From: Paraburkholderia panacisoli
GTDB taxonomy: Bacteria; Pseudomonadota; Gammaproteobacteria; Burkholderiales; Burkholderiaceae
NCBI RefSeq assembly: GCF_008369935.1
Contig: NZ_VTUZ01000004.1
Span: 310,001-374,000 of the forward strand
DNA length: 64,000 bases
Reading direction: 5' to 3'
Part shown: piece by piece, positions 35,494 through 46,600 of the stretch
Layout of the letters: the number at the start of each line of letters is the position of its first letter
Position numbering within the stretch: position 1 is the stretch's first letter
The notes under the pieces: model-generated
Databases searched by the model: none
Told to the model about the DNA's origin: nothing
What the model saw: the letters and a program-made list of their open reading frames with translations, nothing else
Translations under genes and position numbers: made by a program

Positions 35494-37086
35494 TCAAACG
35501 CCGAGCGCGTGGCCATCGCTACGCGGATCGTGCGCGCCTGAAACCGCGCCGTGCGCATCGATGCGGATCACGCCAGGGTGGCCCGCCAAGGGACTCTGCG
35601 CAGGAATCGCGCTGATCTCATGACCGCGCGCGGCGAGCGCGGCGAATACATCGGCGCCGGCGTCCTGTTCGAGCTTCAACGCATCACGCGTATCGGAGAA
35701 CGTCTTGCCGAGCAGAAAGCGCGGGCGCGCGAGTGCGGCAAGCGGGTCCATGCCGTAGTCGATCAAACGCGTGAGAATGGCGGCCAGCGTTTGCGGCTGG
35801 CCGTCGGCGCCTTGCGTGCCGAACAGCAGGCGCGGGCGGCCGTGTTGCAGATACATGCCGGGGTTCAGCGTATGAAAAGGCCGCTTGCCCGGCCGCACGA
35901 CATTGTGATGTGCAGCCTGCGTGCTGAACGACGCGCCGCGGTTGTGCCACAGAATGCCGGTGTCGCCCGCGACCACGCCGCTGCCCCAATCGAAGTAGAC
36001 CGTTTGCAGCACGCTGACGCTGCGGCCCTGGCTATCCGTCGCGGCGATGAATACGGTGTCGCCTGGACGGAACACGTGCGGCCATGCCCGTGCCCGATGC
36101 AGGTTGATGGAGCGCGCATGGGCATCGAGCGTCGCGGGCGACAGCATCTGATCGACCGGCACGTCGTTGAACTCGGGGTCGGCCACGAAACGGTCCCGAT
36201 CGACGAACGCGCACTTCACCGCTTCCACCAGCAGATGATAGTAATCGGCGCTGCCTTCGCGGATCGCGCCGATGTCGAAGCGCTCCAGCGTGCCCATGAT
36301 TTGCAGCGTCGTTACACCTTGCGTGGGCGGACGCAGGCTCACCAGTTCGCCGCCGCGATAGGCGACTCGCAGCGGCGCTTCGTCGCGTGCCCGGGTGCTG
36401 GCGAGATCGCTCGATGTGAGCGGCGAGCCGGCCTGCTGCAAGCCGCGCGCGATGCGTTCGGCGAGTTCGCCTTCGTAAAATTCGCGCGCACCGAAGCGGG
36501 CAATCCGCTCGATGCTGTTCGCCAACGCGGGTTGCACGAAACGGTCGCCGACCGCGGGAACCCTGCCGTGCGCAGCGAAGGTCGCCGCGAAGCCCGGCAA
36601 GGCACCCAGTTCCTCGGCTCGCAGGCTTTGCCAGAAATGTTGGGACGGCGTGACGGCAAAGCCGTTGCTTGCATAGTCGAGCGCACGGTCGAACAGCGAC
36701 GCCCACGATTGCGTGCCGCCCCATGCGCTTTGGCTGATCTGATACGCGTGATGCCAGGTGTCGACGGTCGCGGCGGTGGTGAGCGCGGACGCCGGGCCGC
36801 GGACCGGAATCGCAGCGTCGAACGCGGGCAGTTGCGCCGCGGCCTGGCCTATGCCCGAGAGCGTGCGCAACATGCCGTTGCGGTCGGCGATCACCCAGAA
36901 AGCGTCGCCGCCGAGTCCCGTGAAATGCGGATACGTCACGCACAGCGCCGCGCCGATCGCGATAGCCGCTTCGATCGCATTGCCGCCCGCGCGCAGGACG
37001 TCGCGGCCGGCTTCGCTCGCCAACGCGTGAGGGCTGGTGACCATGCCGCCCGGCGTGCCGGCGAGTCGTGTGCGTGTGTCGTGCAT
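35494..37086 (-). CDS. Gamma-glutamyltransferase-family protein
   Basis: A 530-residue Ntn-hydrolase of the gamma-glutamyltransferase family, made as a proenzyme and self-cleaved. The N-terminal block has GRDVLRAGGNAIEAAIA and GLGGDAFWV (about 27-65). The predicted nucleophile after autocleavage is Thr344 in GDTVFIAATDSQG, and GxxWHNRGASFS-type sequence (about 380) with RPGKRPFHTLNPGM gives the gate region. No signal peptide is visible, so it is likely cytoplasmic, unlike classical Ggt. It could remove or transfer gamma-glutamyl groups or act on cephalosporin-like amides. It converges on the flavin reductase and borders the transport cluster, which makes gamma-glutamylated amine metabolism possible but unproven. 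ATG 37086 has GGAG about 8 nt upstream. Confidence 0.92.
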   Translation of the reverse strand: MHDTRTRLAGTPGGMVTSPHALASEAGRDVLRAGGNAIEAAIAIGAALCVTYPHFTGLGGDAFWVIADRNGMLRTLSGIGQAAAQLPAFDAAIPVRGPASALTTAATVDTWHHAYQISQSAWGGTQSWASLFDRALDYASNGFAVTPSQHFWQSLRAEELGALPGFAATFAAHGRVPAVGDRFVQPALANSIERIARFGAREFYEGELAERIARGLQQAGSPLTSSDLASTRARDEAPLRVAYRGGELVSLRPPTQGVTTLQIMGTLERFDIGAIREGSADYYHLLVEAVKCAFVDRDRFVADPEFNDVPVDQMLSPATLDAHARSINLHRARAWPHVFRPGDTVFIAATDSQGRSVSVLQTVYFDWGSGVVAGDTGILWHNRGASFSTQAAHHNVVRPGKRPFHTLNPGMYLQHGRPRLLFGTQGADGQPQTLAAILTRLIDYGMDPLAALARPRFLLGKTFSDTRDALKLEQDAGADVFAALAARGHEISAIPAQSPLAGHPGVIRIDAHGAVSGAHDPRSDGHALGV

Positions 37087-37341
37087 TGTGGCTCCGCTAC
37101 GGGTTGCGGCGAGCCGTGTGGGGGCGTGCCGACGTACGGAGTATAAGTTCGCGCGTTGCGCAGAAAAAAATCTGGCGGGCGTTGTTGCGGGCTAGCAGTG
37201 GGGGGCGTGGTGCCTATTCGTGCAAGTTGCGCGATCGGCGAAGCGAGAGCGCTCACCTTCAAATGATCGCGCTACCGCCAATGCGAAAGATGCTGTGCGT
37301 GCGTGACGAAGTGACCAAACGCGCCGCTCCGTCCCGCTCGC

Positions 37342-38577
<1,236 letters not shown>

Positions 38578-38614
38578 TCATGGGCCGTGCAGCCGGGTCG
38601 CCAGGCGCACGCAC

Positions 38615-38630
38615 ATTACCGGATCGTAAT
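38615..38630. promoter_or_regulatory. Candidate response-regulator operator ATTAC-N6-GTAAT
   Basis: ATTAC-CGGATC-GTAAT is a perfect 5-bp inverted repeat with a 6-base spacer, 57 bases upstream of the response-regulator start. Near-identical elements occur at 47031 and 47110 before the RND efflux operon. It is probably the autoregulatory site of the two-component system; that link is inferred. Confidence 0.5.
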
Positions 38631-38686
38631 CATCGGCCGTGGCGTTGACGGTATGATTTCAGGGTCAACGCAAAGCGGAGCAAACA

Positions 38687-39364
38687 ATGCGAATCCTGGT
38701 GATCGAGGACGAGCTGAAGACAGCGGCCTATCTGAAGAAAGGCCTGGAAGAATCCGGCTACGCGGTCGACGTGGCGAACGACGGCCAGCAAGGGCTGCTG
38801 CTCGCGCTGGAAGAAGAGTACGACGTGATCGTGCTCGACGTGATGCTGCCCGGCATGGACGGCTGGACCGTCGTCAAGACCTTGCGCAGCACCCGTACCA
38901 CGCCCGTGCTGTTCCTCACCGCGCGCGACGATGTCGACGACCGCGTGCGCGGCCTCGAACTCGGCGCCGACGATTATCTGGTCAAGCCGTTCGCGTTCGT
39001 CGAAATGCTGGCGCGGGTGCGTACGCTCGCGCGCCGTGGGCCGCCGCGCGAAAGCGAACTGATCAAGGTCGGCGACCTCGAAATGGACGTGAGCCGCCGG
39101 CGCGTCAAACGTGGTGGCATGCGCATCGATCTGACGCCGCGTGAATTTTCGCTGCTGCAACTGCTCGCGCGCCGCCAGGGCGAAGTGTTGAGCCGCACGC
39201 AGATCGCGTCGTATGTGTGGGACATGAATTTCGACAGCGACACCAACGTCGTCGAGGTCGCGATCCGCCGGCTGCGCACCAAGATCGACGACAACTTCCC
39301 CGTCAAACTGATTCATACTGTGCGCGGCGTCGGCTATGTGCTCGAAGTGAAGGACACCGCCTGA
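38687..39364 (+). CDS. OmpR-family response regulator, heavy-metal type
   Basis: A 225-residue regulator of the CusR/IrlR subgroup. The receiver domain has Asp51 in [11 protein letters not shown] as phospho-acceptor, with acidic residues in IEDE at the start and the LVKPFAF lysine near 104. The winged-helix output domain (about 130-220) has [22 protein letters not shown] and [13 protein letters not shown] as the recognition helix. It overlaps the kinase start at TGATG, so the two form a coupled pair. Convergent to them is an RND efflux operon, which is a typical target of this subgroup. A shared palindrome in both promoters supports that target. Confidence 0.95.
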   Translation: MRILVIEDELKTAAYLKKGLEESGYAVDVANDGQQGLLLALEEEYDVIVLDVMLPGMDGWTVVKTLRSTRTTPVLFLTARDDVDDRVRGLELGADDYLVKPFAFVEMLARVRTLARRGPPRESELIKVGDLEMDVSRRRVKRGGMRIDLTPREFSLLQLLARRQGEVLSRTQIASYVWDMNFDSDTNVVEVAIRRLRTKIDDNFPVKLIHTVRGVGYVLEVKDTA

Positions 39365-40824
39365 TGCGCGGCCGTTCGCTGGCCGCGACGCTCGCGCTTG
39401 CATTCGGTGTCACCACGCTGGCGGTGTTCGTGCTGGTCGGCAGTTTTCTGTACCTCGGGCTCGAACGGCAGATCAAGGCGCAGGACGATCTCGACATCGT
39501 GCTTGCGGCGCGCCACGCACGGCGGCTGATGCAGGAGCTGGAGTCGGCGCAGGGAATTCGCGAGCATGGCGAGCGGCTGACCAGCATCGTGTTCGGAAAT
39601 CAAGCGATGTCGATGGAAGTGTTCGGCCCGGACGGCAACCGGGCGCTCGAACACAACATCGCCGAGACGCTCGCGACCTCGGACGCGGCCGGCGGCGCGC
39701 CGAGCGTCGCCGCGTTGCCGCCGCTGACAAGGGTGGCCGACACCGCGCGCATCACCGACGCCGACATCGGCGACTGGCACGGCCGCGCCGGCGCGCCGAT
39801 TCGCGGCATCCTCACCGACGCGCGGCTGCGCAACGGCGACACGGCGAGCGTGCTGGTGGCGCGCAACATGAGCGACCGCTGGCTGCTGCTGGACCGTTAC
39901 CGCGACAAGCTCCACCTGGCCGGCGTGGCCGGTGTGTTGCTGGCCATGCTGCTGGGCTATCTGCTGATTCGTGCGGCGCTGCGGCCCTTGCGCGATATCG
40001 CGGCGAGCGCGAGCCTCGTCACGGTCAATCGCCTCGATACGCGAATCGCGGTCGCGCGCGTGCCGAGCGAACTGGTGGCGCTGGTGGCATCGCTGAACGC
40101 GATGCTTGAACGCGTCGACCAGGGCTTCCAGCGGCTGTCACGTTTCACTGCCGATCTCGCGCACGACATGCGCACGCCGCTCGCCAACATGCGCGGCGCC
40201 GCCGAAGTCGCGCTGGCGCGGCCGCGCTCCGTCGACGAATACGAAGCGCTGCTGGCGTCCAATCTGGAAGAGTGCGACCGCCTGTCGAGGATGATCGAAA
40301 ACGTGCTGTTTCTTGCGCGCGCCGAACATCCGCAGTTCGTCAAACACATGCGCGAGTTCGACGCGGCGCGGGAGTTGACTCATATCGCCGATTACTTCGA
40401 AGGGATCGCGGAAGAAGCGAACGTACGCGTGAGCGTGAGCGGCGCGGCGCGCCTCACGGCCGATCTCGAACTGTTTCGCCGCGCCGTCAGCAATCTGCTC
40501 GCCAATGCGATCCGCTATACGCCGCCGAACGGCGAAATCGTGCTGGACGCGCAGGCCTCGGCCGACACGGTGCGCATCACCGTGTCGAACCAGGGGCAGC
40601 CGATCGCGGCCGGGGATCTCGAACGGATTTTCGACCGTTTCTATCGGGTCGATCCGTCGCGCAGTGCGCTGCCTTCGTCGGGGCTCTCGCAAGGGTCGAC
40701 CGGTTCGACGGGGCTGGGGCTAGCGATCGTGCGCACGATCATGGAGCTGCATGGCGGTTCGGCGCATGCCGAAAGCGATGCGCGCAGCACGCGATTCGTG
40801 TTGACGTTCAGGCGCGGTGCATGA
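39364..40824 (+). CDS. Heavy-metal-type sensor histidine kinase
   Basis: A 486-residue inner-membrane kinase. Two membrane segments (about 9-31 and 183-203) flank a periplasmic domain of roughly 150 residues. A HAMP linker follows, then HisKA with the phospho-acceptor His267 in DLAHDMRTPLANMRG, the N-box NLLANAIRYTPPNGE (about 378-392), and a GxGLGLAIVRTI ATP-lid. It belongs to the CusS/IrlS family. The usual metal-binding His-rich stretch is not obvious in the periplasmic part, so the signal may be other than copper or zinc. It is the partner of the adjacent OmpR-type regulator, with overlapping genes. Confidence 0.94.
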   Translation: MRGRSLAATLALAFGVTTLAVFVLVGSFLYLGLERQIKAQDDLDIVLAARHARRLMQELESAQGIREHGERLTSIVFGNQAMSMEVFGPDGNRALEHNIAETLATSDAAGGAPSVAALPPLTRVADTARITDADIGDWHGRAGAPIRGILTDARLRNGDTASVLVARNMSDRWLLLDRYRDKLHLAGVAGVLLAMLLGYLLIRAALRPLRDIAASASLVTVNRLDTRIAVARVPSELVALVASLNAMLERVDQGFQRLSRFTADLAHDMRTPLANMRGAAEVALARPRSVDEYEALLASNLEECDRLSRMIENVLFLARAEHPQFVKHMREFDAARELTHIADYFEGIAEEANVRVSVSGAARLTADLELFRRAVSNLLANAIRYTPPNGEIVLDAQASADTVRITVSNQGQPIAAGDLERIFDRFYRVDPSRSALPSSGLSQGSTGSTGLGLAIVRTIMELHGGSAHAESDARSTRFVLTFRRGA

Positions 40825-40859
40825 CGGCTCGCTGCTAGCCTGAGTGGTCCATCGGCGCA

Positions 40860-42344
40860 TTAGCCAGGCGTCGCCGCAGCAGTCGCCGCCGCAGTCGCAG
40901 TCGTGTTCAGCCGCTTGTCGTCCCACGTGCCGCCCAACGCCTTCAGCAACAACACGCTCGACTCCAACCGGCGCGCGGCGATCTGATCGGCGATGCGCTG
41001 ATTCGTCAAATCGATCGTCTGCGCGGTCACGACGTCGAGATAGCTGACCGCGCCCGCGTTGTAGCGATTCGTCGTGAGCCGCAACGACAGATCGGCGGCG
41101 GTGGTCGCGCGCTGCTGGCTGGCGGCTTCGTCGGCCAGCGCGTTCAACGCCGACAGGTTGTCCTCGACCTGCTGGAACGCCACCAGCACGGACTGGCGAT
41201 AATCGGCGACCGTGCCGTCGTACTGCGCGTTCGCACCATGCAGCGTCGCGCGCCGTTGGCCGCCGTCGAACAGCGTGCCGACCAGTTGCGAGCCGAGCGA
41301 CCAGAACAGACTCGGCGCGCTTAGCCACGGCGCAAAAAAAGTGCTCTCCAGCCCCACGCTCGCCGACAGCGTCAGATCGGGGTAGAACGCCGCGCGCGCG
41401 ACGCCGATTCGCGCATTGGCCGACGCCACCCGCCGTTCAGCGGCGGCGATATCGGGACGCCGCTCCAGCAATTGCGACGGCACGCCGACCGGAATGGCCG
41501 GCGGCGCCGCGAGCGAGCCGTTCGGCGGCAGCGTGAAAGTCGACGCCGGTTCGCCGATCAGCGTGGCGATCGCGTGCTGCATCTGCGCGCGTGACACGTC
41601 GATGTCGGTATCCTGCGTGCGCGTCGCCTCCAGTTGCGTGGTGGCCTGCGCGACCGCCGACGCGTCGATCGCGCCGTTGTCCAGTTGCTGCTGCAACAGC
41701 TTCAATGCGGCGGCGTACGCGGTCACGCTGTCGTCGAGCAGCTTCTTTTGCGTGTCGAGCGAGCGCAGCGCGAAATAGTCGGCGGCCAGATCGGCGCTCA
41801 TCGACAGACGCACGCCTTCGAGGTCCGCCTCGCTCGCCTGGGCGTCGGCCCGCGCGCCGGCCACGCTGTCGCGCACCCGGCCGAACAGGTCCGGCTCCCA
41901 GCTAGCCCCCACGCCCACGGAATAGTCAGGCACGGTCTTGCCGGCGAGCGATTTTCCTTCGACGTTCTGCGAAGTCCGGAAGCGGTCCTGCGCGACGCCG
42001 GCGGTGATGGTCGGGAAAAAGCCCGCGCGCTGATAGTCGACCATTGAACGCGCCTGCTGCACCTGGGCGACGGCCTTGAGCACGGTCTGGTTCGACACCT
42101 CGATGCGCGCTTCGAGCTGGTTGAGCACCGGATCGTCGAACACGGTCCACCATGGGCCGCGCGGCGCCGCGTCGGCAGGCGCGGCCTGCGCCCAGCCGGG
42201 CGTCGCGCCCGCGTATTGCGCCGGCACGGCGGCGCTGGGCCGTTGGTAAGGCGGCAAGGTCGAGCATGCGCCGAGCAGTGCGCCGATCAGCGTGGCGACG
42301 ACCGAGCGGCGCAGCAGCGGCCTTGAAGCAGACATGGAAAACAT
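40860..42344 (-). CDS. RND efflux outer-membrane lipoprotein, NodT/OprM type
   Basis: A 494-residue outer-membrane channel of the TolC superfamily. The N-terminus is a lipoprotein signal with lipobox LLGACS, so the mature protein starts with a lipidated Cys near residue 27. Two OEP repeats follow, with long helical barrel segments (for instance LNQLEARIEVSNQTVLKAVAQ and VPSQLLERRPDIAAAERRVASANARIG). The ERRPDI motif is diagnostic for the NodT family. It is the last gene of the permease-adaptor-channel operon and forms the exit duct. ATG 42344 has AAAGGAT eight bases upstream; a second ATG at 42335 is less likely. Confidence 0.94.
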   Translation of the reverse strand: MFSMSASRPLLRRSVVATLIGALLGACSTLPPYQRPSAAVPAQYAGATPGWAQAAPADAAPRGPWWTVFDDPVLNQLEARIEVSNQTVLKAVAQVQQARSMVDYQRAGFFPTITAGVAQDRFRTSQNVEGKSLAGKTVPDYSVGVGASWEPDLFGRVRDSVAGARADAQASEADLEGVRLSMSADLAADYFALRSLDTQKKLLDDSVTAYAAALKLLQQQLDNGAIDASAVAQATTQLEATRTQDTDIDVSRAQMQHAIATLIGEPASTFTLPPNGSLAAPPAIPVGVPSQLLERRPDIAAAERRVASANARIGVARAAFYPDLTLSASVGLESTFFAPWLSAPSLFWSLGSQLVGTLFDGGQRRATLHGANAQYDGTVADYRQSVLVAFQQVEDNLSALNALADEAASQQRATTAADLSLRLTTNRYNAGAVSYLDVVTAQTIDLTNQRIADQIAARRLESSVLLLKALGGTWDDKRLNTTATAAATAAATPG

Positions 42345-42369
42345 CGGCAAATCCTTTCGATGACAGGGC

Positions 42370-43653
42370 TCAGCCATGCGCGGCCGGCGCGATTTGAACC
42401 AGCTGACCGGTGCTCAGCGAATCGCCGGGGTTGTCGATCACGCGGTCGGTGGCCGCGAGGCCCGTCGTGATTTCAACGTGCGTGCCGAAATCGCGGCCGA
42501 TATGCACGGTCTTCAGCTGAGCACGGCCCTGGCTGTCGACCACCGCGACCGTCACGCCGTCCGGCCGGAACAGCAGCGCGCTGACCGGCAGATCGAGCGC
42601 CGGGGTACTCGACTGCAATTGCAGGTGCACCTGGGCATACGCGCCGGGCATCAACGCGCCGTCCTGGTTGTCGACGTCGACCTCGACGCGCAGCGTGCGG
42701 CTCGTCGGATCGATCGCGCCGCTATTGCGCGCCACTTTCGCGGCAATGCGCCGGCCCGGATACTGCGGCGCGCTCAGATAGACGCCGGTGGCGGGCGTGA
42801 CGTAGGGCGCGTCGTCTTGCGGCACATCGACGAACACGCGCAGCTCGCTGGTCTGCTGCAGATGAAACAGCTCGCCCGACAAGCCCGCCGTGCCCGGCGT
42901 GCCGCCCGCCGTCACCAGCGCGCCGACATCGACGTTGCGCGCGGTGATCACACCGTTGAACGGCGCGGTGATCTTCTCGTACGACACCAGTTCCGCGAGA
43001 TGCGCGACATTGGCCTGCGCCGACGCGAGCATCGCGCGGCGCGCCTCCATATCGGCGGACTTGGTGTCGGCGTCCTGCTGCGCGACCGACTGGGTTTTCA
43101 GCATCGCCTGCCAGCGCTGCGCGGTCGTCTTCGCGAGGTCGAAGTTGGCTTGCGCGGTCGCTTCGTCGGCGCGGGCCTGGCGCAGTTGCGCGTCCAGTTC
43201 GGGCGCTTCGATGGTCGCGAGCGTCTGGCCGCTCGTCACGTGCGCGCCGATGTCGGTGTTCCAGTGCGCCAGATAGCCGCTCGTGCGCGCGTAGATCGAC
43301 GCTTCCGCGAACGGCGTAACCGCGCCGGGCAGCAGCAGTTCGTGGACGGCCGGCGCGGCGCGCGGCGTGACGACGGACACGGTGAGCATGCTCTGCGCCT
43401 GCGTTTGCTGCGTGAGCGCGGCGCTCGCCTCGCGGCGCGGCAGGATGCCGGCGAGCAGCAAGGCCGCGGCGAGTCCGGTCAGCGCAAGCGGCCAGAGGCG
43501 GCGGCGCGGTTTGCTGGTCGCGTGGGTGCTTTCGCTAGCTCCGGCAGTGTCGGCGCGCGCGCTTTCGCTGGCGTCCGGACGCCACGCGGACGCAGCGTCC
43601 GCAGTCGGATCGGTCCGCCCGGCAATGTCGGGCGGAAGAGATGAATCGTTCAT
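42370..43653 (-). CDS. RND efflux periplasmic adaptor (membrane fusion protein)
   Basis: A 427-residue HlyD/AcrA-type adaptor. An N-terminal polar region is followed by one membrane anchor (about 53-69, WPLALTGLAAALLLAGI). Then come the lipoyl/barrel-sandwich hybrid halves (SGYLAHWNTDIGAHVTSGQTLATIEAPELDAQL and its partner FNGVITARNVDVGALV), a coiled-coil hairpin (about 145-215), a beta-barrel (about 245-325) and a C-terminal membrane-proximal domain. It bridges the permease and the NodT channel. The unusual 50-residue cytoplasmic N-terminus, rich in Asp, Ala and Ser, has no obvious role. Gene gaps of 25 and 19 bases on either side show an operon. Confidence 0.93.
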   Translation of the reverse strand: MNDSSLPPDIAGRTDPTADAASAWRPDASESARADTAGASESTHATSKPRRRLWPLALTGLAAALLLAGILPRREASAALTQQTQAQSMLTVSVVTPRAAPAVHELLLPGAVTPFAEASIYARTSGYLAHWNTDIGAHVTSGQTLATIEAPELDAQLRQARADEATAQANFDLAKTTAQRWQAMLKTQSVAQQDADTKSADMEARRAMLASAQANVAHLAELVSYEKITAPFNGVITARNVDVGALVTAGGTPGTAGLSGELFHLQQTSELRVFVDVPQDDAPYVTPATGVYLSAPQYPGRRIAAKVARNSGAIDPTSRTLRVEVDVDNQDGALMPGAYAQVHLQLQSSTPALDLPVSALLFRPDGVTVAVVDSQGRAQLKTVHIGRDFGTHVEITTGLAATDRVIDNPGDSLSTGQLVQIAPAAHG

Positions 43654-43672
43654 GGGCGAGGTCTCGTCGGAG

Positions 43673-46600
43673 TCAATCAATTCGGGCGGCAACGCCGGCT
43701 TCCAAGATGCGGGTGCGCGCCGCGCGGCGTTGGTCGAGCCACGCATGCACCATCCCGTAGACGACCGGGACGAACAGCAGGGTCGATACCGTGCCGAGCG
43801 CGAGCCCGCCGATCACCGCGCGTCCGAGCGGCGCGTTCTGTTCGCCGCCGTCGCCGAGGCCGAGCGCCATCGGCAGCATCCCGATCAGCATCGCGAGCGC
43901 GGTCATCAGCACCGGACGGAAGCGGCCGAACCCGGCATCGAGCGCGGCCTGCAGCGGCGGCCGGCCGCCGTGGTGGAATTCGCGCGCGGTGTTGATCACG
44001 AGAATGCTGTTGGCCGTCGCGATGCCGATACACAGAATGGTGCCGGTGAGCGCCGGCACGCTCACGCGGGTGCCGGTGCTGAACAGCATCCACGCGATAC
44101 CCGCGAGCGACCCCGGCAAGCCGCTGACGATGATCATCGGGTCGAGCCACGACTGGAAGTTCACGACCATCAGCAGATAGACGAGCGCGATCGCGAACAC
44201 GAGACCGCTGGCGAGGCCGCTGAACGAATCCTGCATTGCCTGCACCTGGCCGCGCACGACGATCGACGCGCCGGGCGGCAGTTGCGGCCGGATCTGGTCG
44301 ACGAGGCGATTCACGTCGGCCGCGACGCCGCCGAGGTCGCGCCCTTGCGTCGACGCGAAAATGTCGAGCACCGGCTGCACGTTGTAGTGCGAGACCACGG
44401 CCTGCTGGGTGGCGCGCGTCAGCGTGCTCAACGCGCCGAGCAGGTTCTGCGGTGCGGGCGCACCGGGGACGGGGACGGCCGTCGCCGGGCCGCTCTGCGC
44501 GATCGGGATATTGGCGAGCGCCTGCAGCGAGTTGATGTCGTACTGAGGCATCATCGCCATCAGCGGATAGCTGACGCCGTTGCGCGGATCGAGCCAGAAA
44601 TTGGGCGTGGTCTGCGAGCTGCCGGACAGCGCGATCAGCAGGTTCTGCGACACGTCGCGTTGCAACAGGCCGGCCTGGATCGCCCGCGTGCGGTCGACAT
44701 TGACGTTGATCGCGGGCTCGTCGCCGGGCTGCTGGATGCGCGCATCGACGAGGCCGCGCACGCCGCGCAGTTGCGCGAGCAGCTTGTCGGCCACGACGCG
44801 GTTCGCGTCGAGCTTGTTGCCGACGATCTGGATATCGATCGGCGCGGGCAAGCCGAAGTTGAGAATCTGGCTGACGATGTCGGCGGGCAGGAACGCGAAC
44901 GTGACGCCGGGGAAATCTTTCGCGAGCGTCGTGCGCAGCGTCGCCACGTACTGCGCGGTGGGTTGATGCTTCGGCGCGAGCGAGATCATCACGTCGGCGT
45001 CTTCCGGGCCGATCGGGTCGGACGAATCGTAGGTCAGGTTGATGCCGCTGACCGGCACGCCGATGTTGTCCAGCAGCGCCGCCAGTTGCTGCTGCGGAAT
45101 CACCTGACGCACGCGTGCTTCGACTTCGTCGGTCAGGCGCGCGGTGTCCTCGATCCGCGTGCCGGTCGGCGCGCGCAGATGCAAGCGGATCTCGCCGGTA
45201 TCGACAGCGGGGAAGAAATCGCGTCCGGCGAATGGCAGAAGCGCGAGCGAGCCGATGCACAGCACGAGGAAGATCACGATGAAACGCCGCGGACTCGCCA
45301 GCGCCGCGCCGAGCACGCCGCGATAGCGTGCGCGCAGTGACTCGAAGCGATGCTCGAAGCCGGCCTGGAAGCGGACCAGACGCGCGATCGGTCCGTTGCC
45401 GCTGACCGGCGTCTGGCTGCGCGCGCGCATCAGATACATCGCGAGGGTCGGCACCAGCGTGCGCGAGAAGAAGTACGACGCGATCATCGCGAACACCACC
45501 GCTTCGGCCATCGGCACGAACAGGTAGCGCGCGACGCCGGACAGCAGGAACATCGGCACGAACACGATGCAGATCGACAGCGTCGACACGAACGTCGGCA
45601 CCGCGATTTCGCCGGAGCCGTTCAGGATCGCGTCGTGCAGCGGCTCGCCGTTCTCCAGATGATGCGTGATGTTTTCGATCGCGACGGTGGCGTCGTCGAC
45701 GAGAATCCCCACCGCAAGCGCGAGACCGCCGAGCGTCATGATGTTGATGGTCTGGCCGAGCGCCGACAGCGCGATCAGCGAGGTCAGCACCGCGAGCGGA
45801 ATCGACACCGCGATGATCAGTGTGGCGCGCCAGCTGCCGAGAAACAGCAGGATCATCAGCGCGGTCAGCGCGGCGGCGATCAGCGCCTCGCGCGCGACGC
45901 CCACCACCGCCGATTTCACGAACACCGACTGATCCGATAGCGCGGTGATGTGCAATGCGCTCGGCAGGCCGGCCGCGATATGCGGCAGCATTGCCTTGAC
46001 CTGCTGGATGATCGTCAGTGTCGAGGTGCTGCCGGATTTTTCGATGGTCAGCAGTGCGGCGCGTTTGCCGTCAGCGCGCACGATGTTGGTCTGCGGCGCA
46101 TAGCCGTCGCGCACATGGGCGACGTCGCGCACGTACACCACGCCGCCGGCCACCGTCTTGACCGGCAGGTCGTTGAGCGCCGCGACCGTGTCGGTGCTGC
46201 CGTTCATCTGCACGTTGTATTCCTTCGTGCCGATCTTCGCGGTGCCGCCGGGCAGGATCAGGTTCTGCGCGTTGACCGCGTTGACCACGTCGAGCGGCGC
46301 GAGCCCCTTGGCCTGCAGCGCGCGCGGGTCGATGTCGACCATGATCTGGCGCACCTTGCCGCCGAACGGCAGCGGCACCGACGCGCCTTGCACCGTCGCC
46401 AGCTGCGTGCGGATCGCGCTGTTGCCGAGGTCGTACAGCTGCTGCTCGGACAGCGTGTTGCTGGAGAGCCCGAGTTGCAGGATCGGCACCGTCGACGCGT
46501 TGTACGTGATGATGTTCGGCGGCAGTGTGCCCGGCGGCAGCACGCGCAGGATCGAGGCGGAGTTCGACGCCGCCTCGGCGATCGCGCGATTGATGTCCGC

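Noticed and set aside
43367..45340. 657-codon plus-strand frame
   Set aside because: Antisense to the first RND operon, with the same Arg/Asp/His-rich shadow composition and no ribosome-binding site.
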